From the NCBI RefSeq assembly GCF_036850765.1, contig NC_089490.1:280254482-280318481 (forward strand): a stretch of 64,000 bases of DNA, read 5' to 3'. Both the position numbers and the translations under genes were made by a program. How positions within the stretch are numbered: position 1 is the stretch's first letter; every line of letters starts with the position of its first letter. The DNA is from Saccopteryx bilineata. Its lineage: Eukaryota; Chordata; Mammalia; Chiroptera; Emballonuridae. Positions 22,365 through 34,445 of the stretch are shown piece by piece. The notes beneath the pieces are model-generated. The model was not told the DNA's origin. It saw only the letters and a list, made by a program, of their open reading frames with translations, and searched no databases.

Positions 22365-22783
22365 TTTTGGGTTTTTTTTTTGTATTTTTCCAAAGTTGGA
22401 AACAGGGAGGCAGTCAGACAGACAGACTCCCACATGCACCCGACCGGGATCCACCCAGCATGCCCACCAGAGGGCGATGCTCTGCCCATCTGGGGCATTG
22501 CTCTGTTGCAACCAGAGCCATTCTAGCGCCTGAGGCAGAGGCCATGGAGCCATCCTCAGCACCCAGGCCAACCTTGCTCCAATGGAGCCTTGGCTGTGGG
22601 AGCGTAAGAGAGAGACAGAGAAGAAGGAGAGGGGGAGGGGTGGAGAAGCAGATGGGCGCTTTTGTGTGCTCTGGCCGGGAATTGAACCTGGGACTCCTGT
22701 GTGCTCTGGCCGGGAATTGAACCTGGGACTCCTGCACACCAGGCCGACACTCTTCCACTGAGCAAACTGGCCAGGGCCCTAAA
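22365..22783 (-). mobile_element. SINE-L with a 35-bp identical internal duplication
   Basis: A full long SINE in reverse. Target duplication tctgtaactt at 22355-22364 and 22784-22793. Just inside the tRNA-like head, a 35-bp unit (22664-22698) is repeated exactly at 22699-22733, so the B-box-containing segment is present twice. The long minus-strand frame here is a by-product of SINE sequence. Confidence 0.95.
22464..22476 (+). promoter_or_regulatory. CTCF-core-like motif in SINE-L
   Basis: Reads ccaccagagggcg, which satisfies every position of CCASYAGRKGGC. Binding is an inference. Confidence 0.45.
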
Positions 22784-22793
22784 TCTGTAACTT

Positions 22794-23159
22794 AATAACA
22801 ATTATTGAGTGGAATATATAAAATTAGGAAATTTTGTGGTAACTTTTGAATAAGCTATAACTTCAGTCATATATACCTTCAAAGTGAAATACTCTAAATA
22901 CAGAAAAAAAAACTTTGGATTTTGTTTGGTAAATGTTTTTTTTTGCTAGTAACATGGAAGTAGAAATTCTGAAACATTACATATAAAGTAGAATTGAGTA
23001 AATGTGTTAACTATATAAAATTTTGAGAACCCAAGTTGTAACTACCAAACATAAATAATGTTCATAAGATAGAAAATTTAAATATTAATGAATATATACA
23101 GATAACTTAGTAGGAAAATAAGAGATAAAAATTAAAATGTAATTTAAAGGAGAGAATAT
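22794..23159. other. Unassigned AT-rich stretch
   Basis: No recognisable feature before the L1M relic. Confidence 0.4.
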
Positions 23160-23475
23160 AAGATGGCCAATGAATATATAAAAAATTCTCACATGCACTG
23201 GTAGTCAGGGAGATACAACCATAGGAAATATCAGAATTAATGAGAGTGTGAAATCATGGAAATGATTGTGAAAATGTAAACTGCATTACAGAAATGTTAA
23301 GGTAAATAGGAATACACTTTGAGAAATAATTTGGCAAAATCTAGTAACTGTGAAAATATGCATAGCCTTAAACCCTGAAATTACACCCAGACATACACAA
23401 CCTGCAGCTGTGCTATGACAGATCCAGGGAAAGGTATAAAATATATTTACAGTGTTACTTTTGGTGAGAGGGAAA
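23160..23475 (+). mobile_element. Old L1 (L1M/L1ME-type) ORF2 C-terminal relic
   Basis: 'gatggccaatgaatatataa', 'ctcacatgcactggtagtca', 'aatttggcaaaatctagtaa' and 'gaaattacacccagacatac' follow the ORF2 C-terminal region of old L1s (tggccaataaacatatgaaa ... aatttggcaatatctagtaa). Stops are frequent. Confidence 0.65.
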
Positions 23476-23661
23476 AAGAAAACAAGTAAATGACCTCATA
23501 CTTTCTCTTCCCCCATCTAATATCCCTTTCAGAGGGGCAACCTACCTAAATACCCCAGAATAAGCATACCCACCTTTCATGAACATTTACTATCCCAGGC
23601 ACTTTTCTTTCCTAGAAGTTGCAACCTAAAATTAATTAATTAATTAATGTTTTATTTATTT

Positions 23662-24044
23662 ATATATTTTTATTTTTTTATTCAGTGAAATAATGAGAAG
23701 CAGAGACAAACTCCTGTGTGTGCCCCCACCAGGATCCACCTGGCAAGCCATTAAGGGGCGATGCTCTGCTCATCTAGTTGTTGCTCCATTGCTCAGCAAC
23801 TGAGCTCTTCTTAGCACCTGAGGTAGAGGCCATGGAGCCATCCTCAGTGCTCAGGGTCAACCCACTCCTTTTGAGCCATGGCTGTGGGAGGGGAATAAAG
23901 AGAGAGAGAGAAAGAGAGAGAGAAAAACAAGGGGGGGGTGAAGAAACAGGTGGTCGCTTCTCTTGTGTGCCCTAAGTAGGAATTGAACCTAGGGCATCCA
24001 TATGCCGGCCTGACTCTCTACCACTGAGTCAACAAGGCAGGGCC
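23662..24044 (-). mobile_element. SINE-L, older diverged copy
   Basis: The body matches the long SINE (ggggcgatgctctgctcatc, 'gaggtagaggccatggagcc', 'tgtgccctaagtaggaattg') but lacks the usual tail segment and is well diverged. Target duplication ttttatttattt at 23650-23661 and 24051-24062. The CTCF-like box is ruined (ccattaaggggcg). Confidence 0.85.
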
Positions 24045-24062
24045 GAAATTTTTTATTTATTT

Positions 24063-24522
24063 GAGTGATTGCTCTATTTTTCTTTTTGACACCTATAAAA
24101 TAAGTTTACGAGTGTAAAAATTCTCATTGAGAAATTTACCTTGTGTATTAACATCATCAAATGGCAGCTACACTGTGTCATTTTACACAGTTTTTCTCCA
24201 GTATTCAATTTTTTCCTAAATTTTACCTTTAAAAATAATTTTGAGAGCTCTAGGAACTGATAGACTCCAGAGAAAAGTTAAAGAAATATTGATGTTGTTA
24301 TACTAATTAAGAAGAAAAGTAAATTATTATAGCAAAGGTGACTTGGCAGTTATTTTGTCCCAGATCAAGAGCAGTTCGCGCACTCTGTGCTGCCTTGTTT
24401 CTTGTGGTTGGGGCACATGATGGGAACTTGCAGGCACAGACGCTTGTTTTTTAAGTCTTATTTATTTATTTTTAAACTACAGAGTTAACTACTGTAGTTA
24501 ATGCTTTGGTTTTCATTGTAAC

Positions 24523-24561
<39 letters not shown>

Positions 24562-25499
24562 TTGGCCCACTGTTAAGTTTAAACTCTTCCTAGTAGTAGT
24601 AATAAGAAAAACAACCAACCAACCAAGAAACAAACAGAAATAAAAGACTGTGAGAAGTTATGGAGGAGTAATTATATATATTATGTTAGAGGATGACATA
24701 CTTTGCAGTTAGCATTCGATAAAAATACTCATTTTTTACTTTTTGAAAGAATTTTTGAATTTTACAAGGGTCATGTAAATAACTAGAATGAGGACCATCT
24801 TTTAAAACAATTACAGTGGCATTATCTTGTCAGAAGACGTGAAAGCATCACCTGTTAGAAGATAAGGGGCTGCCAATTTAATCCTGCATTCTGAATTCTC
24901 ATTGCATGGCTTTCTGTTGTCATTGGGGAATGAAAGTGAAACCAAGCTCAAATATGTTTGTCTAATTTTTTGGGCCATAAATGAATTGCAGTGCACTGAT
25001 GTATTTCTCTTTTCTCCTAAATTCTCAGTAAGTCCTTTACTCACCATGTTTATATTTAAAGATTCATTGTCCAATTCAGCTGGATAGTCATAGAAAATAT
25101 CTTATCACATGAGAAATAATCGGTAATATTCTTGAATAATGAATATCTACAAGTACCATTATAATATGCTGATTTTGATGAGAAAAGGAAAACTGATTCG
25201 GTATTAACAAGAAATCTCATGAATAAACTTGTAATCTATGACATTTAGTGCTCTAAATTTAAATTATATTTATGTGAATAATTATCATCCAAAACTCTCA
25301 AAATTAATCCTATCAATTCTTCTCAGGAGGATATCATTATTATTGAGAGATACCATTGATATAATCACTTCCAAAATTATAATTTGTATTGTAATTTGTT
25401 ATATGAATGGAGGGTAGTAGAATTAATTAAATGTTTTGAATAGAAAAATAAATAGTGTAGGCAGAATGAGACATGGTGTGTTAAGGCACTGCCAACCAG
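24063..25499. other. Unassigned AT-rich stretch with an (ATT)n array
   Basis: Apart from the (ATT)n microsatellite I see nothing assignable. The frames at 24811-25087 overlap on opposite strands and lack motifs. Confidence 0.4.
24524..24562. repeat. (ATT)n microsatellite
   Basis: Uninterrupted TTA/ATT repeat of about 12 units. Confidence 0.95.
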
Positions 25500-25625
25500 A
25501 GCATCGTGTAGTACCTTGGACTTGGAAGCTAGACGCTCTGGAATCTCATTCTGGCAAACATAATAACTATGTGGCTTTGGACAAGGAAATCAATCTTTCC
25601 TACTCTTGCCTACTTCATAGTATCA
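25500..25625 (+). repeat. MIR SINE
   Basis: 'cttggacttggaagctagac', 'aactatgtggctttggacaa' and 'tcctactcttgcctacttca' follow the MIR order (cagactgcctgggttc ... gctgtgtgaccttgggcaag). Confidence 0.7.
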
Positions 25626-27719
25626 TTCTGAATTCATACATCAATTGTTTAGACTAGCAACTAGCAAATGATAAATATTATATTAGTTATAATAATATTA
25701 TTATTAACACTGGTACAGCACAGTGCCTTACCAATAGCAAGACTTTAGCATTAATTGGCTTAGTAGGCACTTGTTTGAGGCAGCTATGTCTATCTAGTAT
25801 AAATAATAGTTTATTGCATTATTATGAAGACTGTATCATAAAGTTTTAATGACATCATTTAAGCCTTTAATTAATGAAAGTTGTAGCTTTCCAAGCATCA
25901 GAATTTTTATTGCTAGGCTTCTCCTTTGTCAGGTTCTATTCAGTGCATCTCAGGGCCCTTGTGCTTACCTTTTCCACATCTATTTGGAAAAGTCCAATAG
26001 GTCTGTCTCTGGACAGTGGTGTCTATACTATTTCTCGCTCTCTCTCTTCACATTGTCTTAATTTACATGCTTTGATAGAAAATTACTCTCTTCTTTCCTC
26101 CAGAGCCCAATGTTGTAGATTTCATAAGTTACTAGCTCAATATTTTCTTGACATCAATTCATCTGTAAAACTTAAAATAAAATTACCCTCCCCCTCAAAA
26201 AGGGTCATTTATGTTGAAGTGGAAAATATATATGTGGCTTTGTAAAGTTGTTAAAAAATCAATATTAATAAATCAAATACAGCAATCGAAGGCATGTTCC
26301 CCCAAGCAATTGAATGATAGTTCTCTAACTTTATTTTTCCAAGCCTTTCTCTACTACACAGAATTGGAGAGCCTAGAAAATTTAGGTCAATTTACCTTTT
26401 GCTCAGCAGGAATACAGTTGCAAAGTTAAGTAACTTGCAGGAAAAAAACACTTTCACATTTTCTTTAAGAATCCCTCAATTATAAACTTTATATTTTCCA
26501 ATTCATAGTTGAAATCTCATTTTCTTTTGGTATGGTTTGAATATTTCTTCTGCTTTTCTTTTGTAAAATGTCTTTTGGCAACAAAAGTTTTATATATTTT
26601 TATAAGTAACATGATCAGTTTAAAGAATGTCTGATCAAGTAGCCAGTACTTCCAAAAGTAATAAGAAAATACAATTGTGACTAGAAAAGTAGAATATTTA
26701 CAACTTCATTATGATTAAATAATTTTTATTTAGACATCTCACATTTTCATTCAGCTACTCCTACTAAGGGTTTTATCATTCAAAGCAGAGAAAATTGAAG
26801 TATTGTTCCAGTTTTTCACATTGTCACACAACAAGAAGGAACCATTTCAATATGATTGAAACATGTAATATCTTGTGTCCATTTATAAAATTAAATTGTC
26901 CATACAAGTCAAAATTTTATATGCTAAAATGGAATCTGATTTATTTTTTCTGGTAATAAATGTAGGTTTTTAATAATGTTTGTATCAATAATGTTAACAA
27001 TTTCACACTAAATTGACTTTCTTACCTGAAAAATAAGAACTAAAGTTAAAAAAAAAATAAAGCAGTTAGCAATATAGAGTAATGGCTTGGACATTCTAAC
27101 TTCATAGCTTGTTTTTAAAATGTTACTGGGAAAGGTATAGTATGCCAAAGATGTGACATTTAATTTTAAGCAAGAAAGTGACAAATTATATGACCATCCA
27201 TGTCTCAGTCTTTTGGAAGAACACTTATATAACATCATTAATTTTGATACCTTTGTGCCTTTAGCTTTTCTCATTAAATTGGAAGTGTGTTTTAAGTTTT
27301 CTAAAATATACATTTTACTTAAGTTATTATTGGCCATTTTACCAAAAAAATGATTAAAAAAATAATAGATGGAATAATGACACATTTTCACTTTAAATAT
27401 TTTAAAAATGTGCTCTAATTGGCTATTCTGCAACTTCTCAGTTATTTAGAGTACATACAATTAAACCCAGAGATCAGTGTATTTTACCAAAGCATAGAGT
27501 TTTTATTTTTAAATTAACATCCTTTTCTACTTAATATATTATTTCACAACTTGAATAATCTCATTGAGTACCTAAGTACTTGATTTAGTCTTAAAGAATA
27601 ACTGACACAATAATATGTGCTATTGAGTTATGCAAAGAATTTGGAAATTATGCATTTTGCTGTATACCGTAATTACCCAGCAAAAACTGAATCACAAACA
27701 TACTTAAGCTCAGATTAAA
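25626..27719. other. Unassigned AT-rich stretch
   Basis: The frames at 25849-26245 and 27008-27433 have no recognisable motifs and AT-rich codon composition. I regard them as chance. No repeat family recognised. Confidence 0.35.
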
Positions 27720-27731
27720 AATAAAGTACTC

Positions 27732-28115
27732 GCCCTGGCTGGTTGGCTCGGTGGTAGAGCATCGGCCTGGCGTGCAGAAGTCCCGGGTTCGATTCCCGAC
27801 CAGGGCACACAGGAGAAGCGCCCATCTGCTTCTCTACCCCTCCCCCTCTCCTTCCTCTCTCTCTCTTCCCCTCTCGCAGCGAGGCTCCATTGGAGCAAAG
27901 ATGGCCTGGGCGCTGGGGATGGCTCCTTGGCCTCTGCCCCAGGCGCTAGAGTGGCTCTGGTCGCAACAGAGCGACGCCCCGGAGGGCAGAGCATCGCCCC
28001 CTGGTGGGCAGAGCGTCGCCCCCTGGTGGGTGTGCCGGGTGGATCCCGGTTGGGCGCATGCGGGAGTCTGTCTGTCTCTCCCCGTTTCCAGCTTCAAAAA
28101 AAAATAAATAAATAA
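27732..28115 (+). mobile_element. SINE-L, full-length and little diverged
   Basis: The best-preserved copy in plus orientation: head 'ccctggctggttggctcgg' (A box) and 'gggttcgattcccgac' (B box), CT-rich linker, body 'tggagcaaagatggcctggg', two CTCF-like boxes, then 'gcgcatgcgggagtctgtct' and an (AAAT)n tail. Target duplication ataaagtactc at 27721-27731 and 28116-28126. Low divergence suggests a recent insertion. Confidence 0.97.
27995..28029 (-). promoter_or_regulatory. Tandem pair of CTCF-core-like motifs in SINE-L
   Basis: cgccccctggtgg occurs at 27995-28007 and 28017-28029 (reverse complement ccaccagggggcg), 22 bp apart. Both fit CCASYAGRKGGC. Confidence 0.5.
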
Positions 28116-28419
28116 ATAAAGTACTCATTATAGAATTCTATAATTTTTTTAGAGTATAGTAATTTTTAAACATTTAATACATAAGAAATGTAATTTCTTA
28201 CAAGTTTAGCCACCTGTTCACAAAAATTTTTTGAGCCTAATCCATTACACATTTTCTCTGGTTCCAAAGCCACTTCACCACATAGGTCCACCCTCTTGAA
28301 CATGTTAGTCTTGACACTAGTTCTTGCCACTTAAGACCACTGTACACATACAATTGGCTACACCTGGTCAACCTAAAAAAAACAAAAGAAAACAAAACAA
28401 ACAAACAAACAAACAAGAA

Positions 28420-28830
28420 ACAGTTCAAGAGGCAAAATTGTTTATTTAGGATCAAAGAATCGCAATTCTGGGTATACAGATTTAATTAGAAACCCAAATA
28501 GTGCCTCAATTACAGGAGAGGGAATCAGAGTTATTATGGAGGGAAAAAAAGGAGGAAGAGTTTATTGGTGCTGACAAGCAAACCTAGATTTGTTCTCATT
28601 GATTAATCAGAAAATTCTTGATCCTGTTGACTTTTTGGGATGTTGGTTCTTTGGCCCAGATCACAGGTTCACAAAGCAGGACGTGCAGGCAGTTCCTCTG
28701 GAATAGCTACTCTGGCGCCATTTTAAAGTGGCGCCATGTCTGTTATTTTCCACAACCTAAAACACATCTCCTGAGCCCACCTGAAGCTATGCTGGTGATA
28801 TCAAATGCTACATATATGTCTACTAATATG
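28420..28830 (-). mobile_element. ERV-like LTR (antisense)
   Basis: Read on the minus strand, it has an LTR-like layout: a 5' portion with two tggcgcca boxes, 'accaataaactcttcctcc', and a later 'cctaaataaacaattttgcc' near the 3' end followed by 'tcttgaactgtttcttg'. A (CAAA)n run lies just outside at 28378-28415. No internal retroviral sequence adjoins it. The family is not identified. Confidence 0.45.
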
Positions 28831-29574
28831 AAGCCTGAATCATTGGTGATAATGACAGGAAGAGTATCAAGGGAAGGATGAATAAAAATCAGATTACAAT
28901 AGGTAGAAGTTGCGAGAAAGCTGGTTAATGAACATAAAACACCCTTTTTGCCCCAAGAATGTCAGTGGTGCTAGAGAAAAGGGGGTGTAATGGCAAACTC
29001 TGAAGGATGCAGAGGATATAACTAAATTTCTTCTCCACTATTTGAATTTTTTATGGCGATGGATTGGATGTTTTGGAAACTAGCTATGTAGACTTCCCTT
29101 CACTTCAAAGGCTTCAAAAGCTAAGAGCAGTGACACTGCTTGTTTAAAGTTCCTCTATTTTACATGGAGAGCAGGATTGTTTCCTATCACTTTTTGAATA
29201 TGTAGTCTTTCCAATGGTGTGACTCCAGATCTACATGCTACATAAATTATACAAAAATCACATTTCATAATTTACAGCAAACCAAGACTTGCTCCATGAA
29301 CCTTTAAATATTCAATCATGTTGCTACCCCTCCCCCAAGATATAATTTGCAGAAATTTTACAGAAACAGAAATATTATCTTGTAAAAACTGACTTTTGGA
29401 AATTTTGGAAATTTAGGTTTAATTTAGATATAACAGTAATGATGTTTAGATGTATTAAATATGCATTTAATAAGTAATGCTAATAGGTATTTAAGGAATA
29501 TATGATTCTTGCCATATATTTGGTGAACATTAAATTCAACCAAAGTAAACCAGCTTATTTACCAGCACATATTA
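28831..29574. other. Unassigned non-coding stretch
   Basis: Nothing recognised. It could include the rest of the adjacent LTR-like element. Confidence 0.35.
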
Positions 29575-30050
29575 GTTTCATACATACTGCTGCTGAACAA
29601 ATTGCCACAACAGTGCTTTAAAACAATACAAATTTATCTTATATCTCTGGAGGGCAGCAGTCCAGCATCGGTGTCATTGGGTTAAAACCAAGGGATCTGC
29701 AGGGTGGCACTCCTTCTGGAGGCTCCACGGAGAATTCAGTGTTTCCAAGCTTCCCCGCAGCCCCCAGCATTCCAGGATACTCTCCCCTTCCTCCAGCTTA
29801 AAGCCCATGGAGTAGCAGGTGGAGAGTGTCTTTCTGACTTCATACTCCTCTTCTGCTTTTCTCCTCAACTTTAAAGGGCCCTTGTGTTTACCTTCAGCTC
29901 ACCTAGGTAATCCAGGATAACCTCTTTATTTTATGATCTCTGATTAGCCAACCCAATTCCATCTGCAACTCTAGTTTCCCTTTGCTGTCTCGTATACATA
30001 GTCACAAACTCCAGGAATTAGTGTGTGGACATTTTATAGGGTTTTTTTTA
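29575..30050 (-). mobile_element. MaLR/ERVL-type LTR (antisense)
   Basis: Plus-strand blocks 'ctgctgctgaacaaattgcc', 'aaaacaatacaaatttatct', 'ccttctggaggctccacgg', 'cttgtgtttaccttcagctc', 'taatccaggataacctcttt' and 'aattccatctgcaactctag' follow the reverse complement of a MaLR-type LTR. It is diverged and its right end is indistinct. Confidence 0.6.
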
Positions 30051-30314
30051 AAACCGAGCTCTTTTAATATGCTGTAATAATCTTTATGGATTTTTGTGGG
30101 AGGATTTTATTATGTAATAATATTTATAAAGAATATTTAATTGGAAAAGCTGTTTCTTTTTTTCCCCCTTCTTCTTTTTTTACTTGTCTTCTCCTTTCTT
30201 TACTTTTCTTCTTTTTTAAAAGTAGATGTTGCTTTTAGAGACTTTCAGAAAAATTGAGTTAAACCAATTTATTCCATGCTCAAGACTTTCTTTCCTGTGT
30301 AGGAACCATATCTT

Positions 30315-30659
30315 TTTTTTTTTTTTTTCATTTTTCTGAAGCTGGAAACAGGGAGAGACAGTCAGACAGACTCCCGCATGCGCCCGACCGGGATGCTCTG
30401 CCCATCCTGGGCGTCGCCATGTTGCGACCAGAGCCACTCTAGCACCTGAGGCAGAGGCCACAGAGCCATCCCCAGCGCCTGGGCCATCTTTGCTCCAATG
30501 GAGCCTTGGCTGCGGGAGGGGAAGACAGAGACAGAGAGGAAAGCGCGGCGGAGGGGTGGAGAAGCAAATGGGCGCTTCTCCTGTGTGCCCTGGCTGGGAA
30601 TCGAACCCGGGTCCTCCGCACGCTAGGCCGACGGTCTACCGCTGAGCCAACCGGCCAGG
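30315..30659 (-). mobile_element. SINE-L, gaaagcgcggcgg subfamily, CTCF-like region deleted
   Basis: Target duplication aggaaccatatctt at 30301-30314 and 30660-30673 is perfect. The copy jumps from 'cgcccgaccgggat' to 'gctctgcccatcctgggc', so the CTCF-like box is missing. It shares gaaagcgcggcgg, agcaaatgg and gctaggccgac with the copy at 17382. It lacks the last bases of the usual head (ends 'ccggccagg'). Confidence 0.95.
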
Positions 30660-30673
30660 AGGAACCATATCTT

Positions 30674-31674
30674 GAGGCTCCAAATCTAGTGCCTTCATGA
30701 CAGGGCTTGCTCTGCAATCCCCCCACAGCCATTCACACATGAGGCCTTTATTGAATGCTGTTCTAGTCCAGCTTCCCTAGGAGCAGAGTGTGAGGTACTA
30801 ATTCTACTCTCAGTGATGTACTGAGTGCTCTTAGAAGGGGATGCAGGCAGTAGAGCAGTGTGGCAGAGAGCAGGCTAGGCAGGAATATGGTCTCAGCTGG
30901 GTAATGTCTTCACTCTAATCCCACAGAATTCTGAAGCACCAACTGGACTGAAAAGTGTTCTTATTCTGCCTTGGGTGGTACATTGTGGGAAGATATTTCC
31001 ATTCTGTGTCAAGCATCATTGGTCAGATTTGACATGTGATGAGTGTGTTGCCCTTCAAAAAAAGAGAGAAAACATTTCAGAGAAGGTGGCTGTTATCAGC
31101 CTACACTCACTCCGTAGAAATAACTAGTTCCACTTGACAAGATGCTGAAGGTGGGGAACAGGTTAGGTGAGCAGGGACAGGAACACAGTAAGTGTTACAG
31201 GATACATAAACTCTCAGATAGGAAATGTACATATGTATTCATTTAAATATATTTGATTAACTATACATTTGTATACATGTGTAATTGAGAGAGAAACTAC
31301 CAGAGTTATATTAAATTTCCTAGGAAATAAAAAACAAAAGCAGGTATCATAAAAATAAATTCATAGTTTAGATTTTGGATTATCTATTACCTAAACTGTT
31401 TTAATTTCATCACAGTCTCAATGTTAACCCTTCACATCATGAAACTGCATCCTACAGGCAATCAATTTAAGGTCCTAAAAAGCACCAGCTATGGCAAAAA
31501 TATTAGCACTCTAAGATTTTTACCACTCTGCTCAGACACAAAGTTAATTAAATGTGGCAAAACAGACAGACATCTCAATAATGAATTAATTCTGCATTAA
31601 AGATTAGCTTTGTATGTTTCCAGAATTTATCAAACAGAGAGCAATTTGGTAAAAGGGAAGAAAACTACTTCATT
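30674..31674. other. Unassigned non-coding stretch
   Basis: The part from 30770 to 31110 is less AT-rich and may be an old LTR (cagcttccctaggagcagag), but I cannot assign it. The rest is AT-rich. Confidence 0.3.
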
Positions 31675-31790
31675 TGGATTTCAAAGAACCAAGTCTGAGC
31701 TCTGTTCTGGAATTTATAACCTTGGCAAGACAGTGAGCCTTGGTTTCTTCATTATTAATTAGAGGTGAGAATATCTGAGTTCTCTTGCTC
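31675..31790 (+). repeat. MIR SINE
   Basis: 'caagtctgagctctgttctg', 'ataaccttggcaagacagtg' and 'agccttggtttcttcattat' follow the MIR order. Confidence 0.75.
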
Positions 31791-32254
31791 AATGTCATAC
31801 TTTATAATAGTAGGTATGAGGAAAATAATTCTTTTAGTCTACATATGTGTGCCATTTTAGGATGTACCTTATAACTAATTAGAAGTAGGAGAGCTCAAGG
31901 AGAACTGGCTCAGTCTGACTTCTCCCTTTGCACGTCTTTGCTTGATCCACACAACTGGAATTCCCGGCTGCTTACTGATTGCTTCCCCTGGCATGACGCT
32001 ATTGGACATGCTGTCTGCTGATCCTTCAGTTATCTCCTCCAGCTTCTCTGATGACTTGGTACACTAACCTTTCTTGGGATGCTTTCTAATTAACTGCCCC
32101 AAAGTATCCTTAATGTATGTGATTTTATATTTATTTGCCTTAAACTCTAGCCTCAGAGGGTCAAATATTACACAGCGTCACAGATTAATATATAAATAGA
32201 TCTTCATCAAAATGCACAGTGAGTTTTTCTTAACAGTATTCTGCAATCTTTAAG

Positions 32255-32375
32255 AGAGAAGACTCTGGATGCAGACCACGTGATTCCAAATCCTAACTTC
32301 ATTACTATAGATCTTGATAAAACTGTCTGCGATTCATTGCACCCTTCTGTAAAATGTAGAGATCAAATGGAAAAC
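32255..32375 (+). repeat. MIR SINE
   Basis: 'gactctggatgcagaccacg', 'gattccaaatcctaacttca' and 'acccttctgtaaaatgtaga' match the MIR order (gactctggagccagac ... cctcatctgtaaaatgggga). Confidence 0.75.
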
Positions 32376-32699
32376 ACAAAATGTATGATTCTTCTTAAAA
32401 AGTAGATGCCAGAACTGTGTGCACAACCTGAAATATACATAAATACTTTGCAGATATGGCAAATACAGGCCACATGAGCTACATGTAGGAAATGTTGTAT
32501 TTTAACACATACTTTTCATGAAAGGACAAAGCATTTTATTTAAATCCAGTGCTTTTTAGTTACTAAAGCATTGAGACATCATTTCTTTCTTTAGATGTTA
32601 TCTGATCTTTAGCAAGTACTGCCTGCGAGGTTTGCCCCTGACTGACATGTGAGAATTTGTATTTGCAGAGGGTCCCTGCCTATTCTCTAATAAGAATGA

Positions 32700-33125
32700 T
32701 TCACTGGCCTAAACTGTGTATGCAAGTAATGGATTTACACTGAACACCTGTTTTCTTTCTCAGAGTCTAAACATTTCATACATGCCGGCGGGATTGTACC
32801 TATGGGAATGACCCCAATATAAATCATGGATTCTGAGTCTCCCGTGAGCCTCCCTCGCAGAAAGCATTCCAAATGTGTCCTCACAACTTGCTGCTGGTGG
32901 CCATGACTCTTACCCTGTGAGACTCTACCAAGTGAGGTCTTGTTAAAGCTTGTCCCTGTTTTCTGTGAGACATCACTAGTACACCATTTCCCTTTGCTGA
33001 TTTTGCTCTGTATCTTTTTGCTGTAATAAGTCATTGCTGTGAGTATGACAATATGCTGAGTCCTGGGATCCTCGAAGCAAATCACTAACCTCAGGGGTTG
33101 GTCTTGAGAACCCCTAGCACAGTCC
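32700..33125 (+). mobile_element. LTR-like ancient repeat
   Basis: Blocks 'gaccccaatataaatcatgg', 'gattctgagtctcccgtgag', 'ccctttgctgattttgctct', 'ctgtaataagtcattgctgt' and 'aggggttggtcttgagaacc' follow a common old mammalian LTR-like repeat with two polyadenylation-like signals. Family name uncertain. A minus-strand frame across it is a shadow. Confidence 0.45.
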
Positions 33126-34254
33126 CAAATAATTTTTTATCTTAATAGAAGCGTGGTTTATATGAGTGTATTAATTTGTCAAAACTGATTAAGTGGCATA
33201 CTTAAGGTCTCTATATTATACTCAGTAAAATTACCATGTGAGAAAATGATCAATAAAAATAGAAATATTATGTTGGATGTTAATTTTCAGTCGCATACTC
33301 CATCAAAGGAAGCACTGTGATGACATGACATAAAGGACAGTGCAACCATTAAGAATCACAAAGACAGGCCATTCCTTCTTCTGTAGAACAGAGACAAGAC
33401 CTCTGCAGTTTTCAACCCATCCAACCCGTGGAAGTGATAACATTCTGTCTAGTAGTCCTGAGCCACCAGGTATTCTACTTGGACCTCTGATTATTTAGGA
33501 AAACACTTAGCCTTACATGTGAGTAAAGGGCACTTTAAAATTTTTTATTTTTACTTTTTAGGTGAGAGAGGAGAAGGGTTAAGGGTTGAAAGACATGGAC
33601 TGATTTGATTCAGACTTTTCATACCAGTTTGCCAGCCACCATGTGTTGACATATTGTCCCATGTCAAAACATAAGGTGGACAGGGCCTTGGCATTCCAGG
33701 AGGGGTTGTTTAGCTTGTTATATGAGATTCTTCTTTGCAAATACTAAGTTAAACTAAGATTAGTGAATATTCAAAAATAGGTTGTACAAGAATTTATTAT
33801 AACAGGTATTTAGTGGGAAAAATAAAAAGAGATCCTATCATCAAAGAAAGCAAGAGTCTTCACAGCAGCAATTCTCCAAAACAGTAATATTTTAGTATGA
33901 AACGTGACCGTTCAAGACAGAAAGAATTTAGTGTTTGCCAAACCTTATTTGTAGATAAAATATCTTTTTTTTCCCCACAAAATATTTCTTAAGTGCAAAG
34001 TTATGTGGGCCCTATTTAGACTACCTTTCTTGAGGAAGAGATAACACATTTATTTCATAAGGGAAAAATAATTGGTCTTATTTCTGATTTTATTAAAACT
34101 CAAGGCCTAAAATACCTAGTGTATATCTGAATAAAAAATTACACACTAATTTTAATAGTTACATACTACAATTAGTATGCAAAATATGGTATGTATTTTG
34201 CACTATGTAATTAGAAATAAAACATATATTCATAACACACAGACATAGCCAACA
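33126..34254. other. Unassigned AT-rich stretch
   Basis: No recognisable repeat or gene. The block around 33540-33690 has a purine-rich part but no clear SINE head. Confidence 0.35.
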
Positions 34255-34445
34255 GCGTAGCTAGAGAGAAAAGTGTCTGGGGGGGATTCGATGTGGGCAA
34301 AGTGGGGGAAATGGGGACAGAAAGAGACATTTCCAGGGGTAGAAAGTGCACAGATGTGGTAAGCAGATGGTGTTTGTTGAGTTGTGCACTTGAAACCTGT
34401 ATGGTTTGTGAACCAACGTCATCTCAATAAACTCCATTAAAAAAA
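34255..34445 (+). mobile_element. L1 3' UTR end
   Basis: 'atggggacagaaagagacat', 'gagttgtgcacttgaaacct' and 'tcatctcaataaactccatt', followed by poly(A), is the sense-strand L1 3' terminus. It is 5'-truncated and keeps fewer than 200 bp. Confidence 0.75.

Noticed and set aside
22173..22739. A 188-residue minus-strand frame beginning in a GC-rich part
   Set aside because: Most of it is SINE-L sequence, including the 35-bp duplication; the rest is AT-rich flank.
27732..27810. tRNA-like A and B boxes that could be a tRNA gene
   Set aside because: They are the 5' head of a SINE-L: followed by the SINE body and tail and bracketed by a target duplication. The same applies to every other tRNA-like head in the window.
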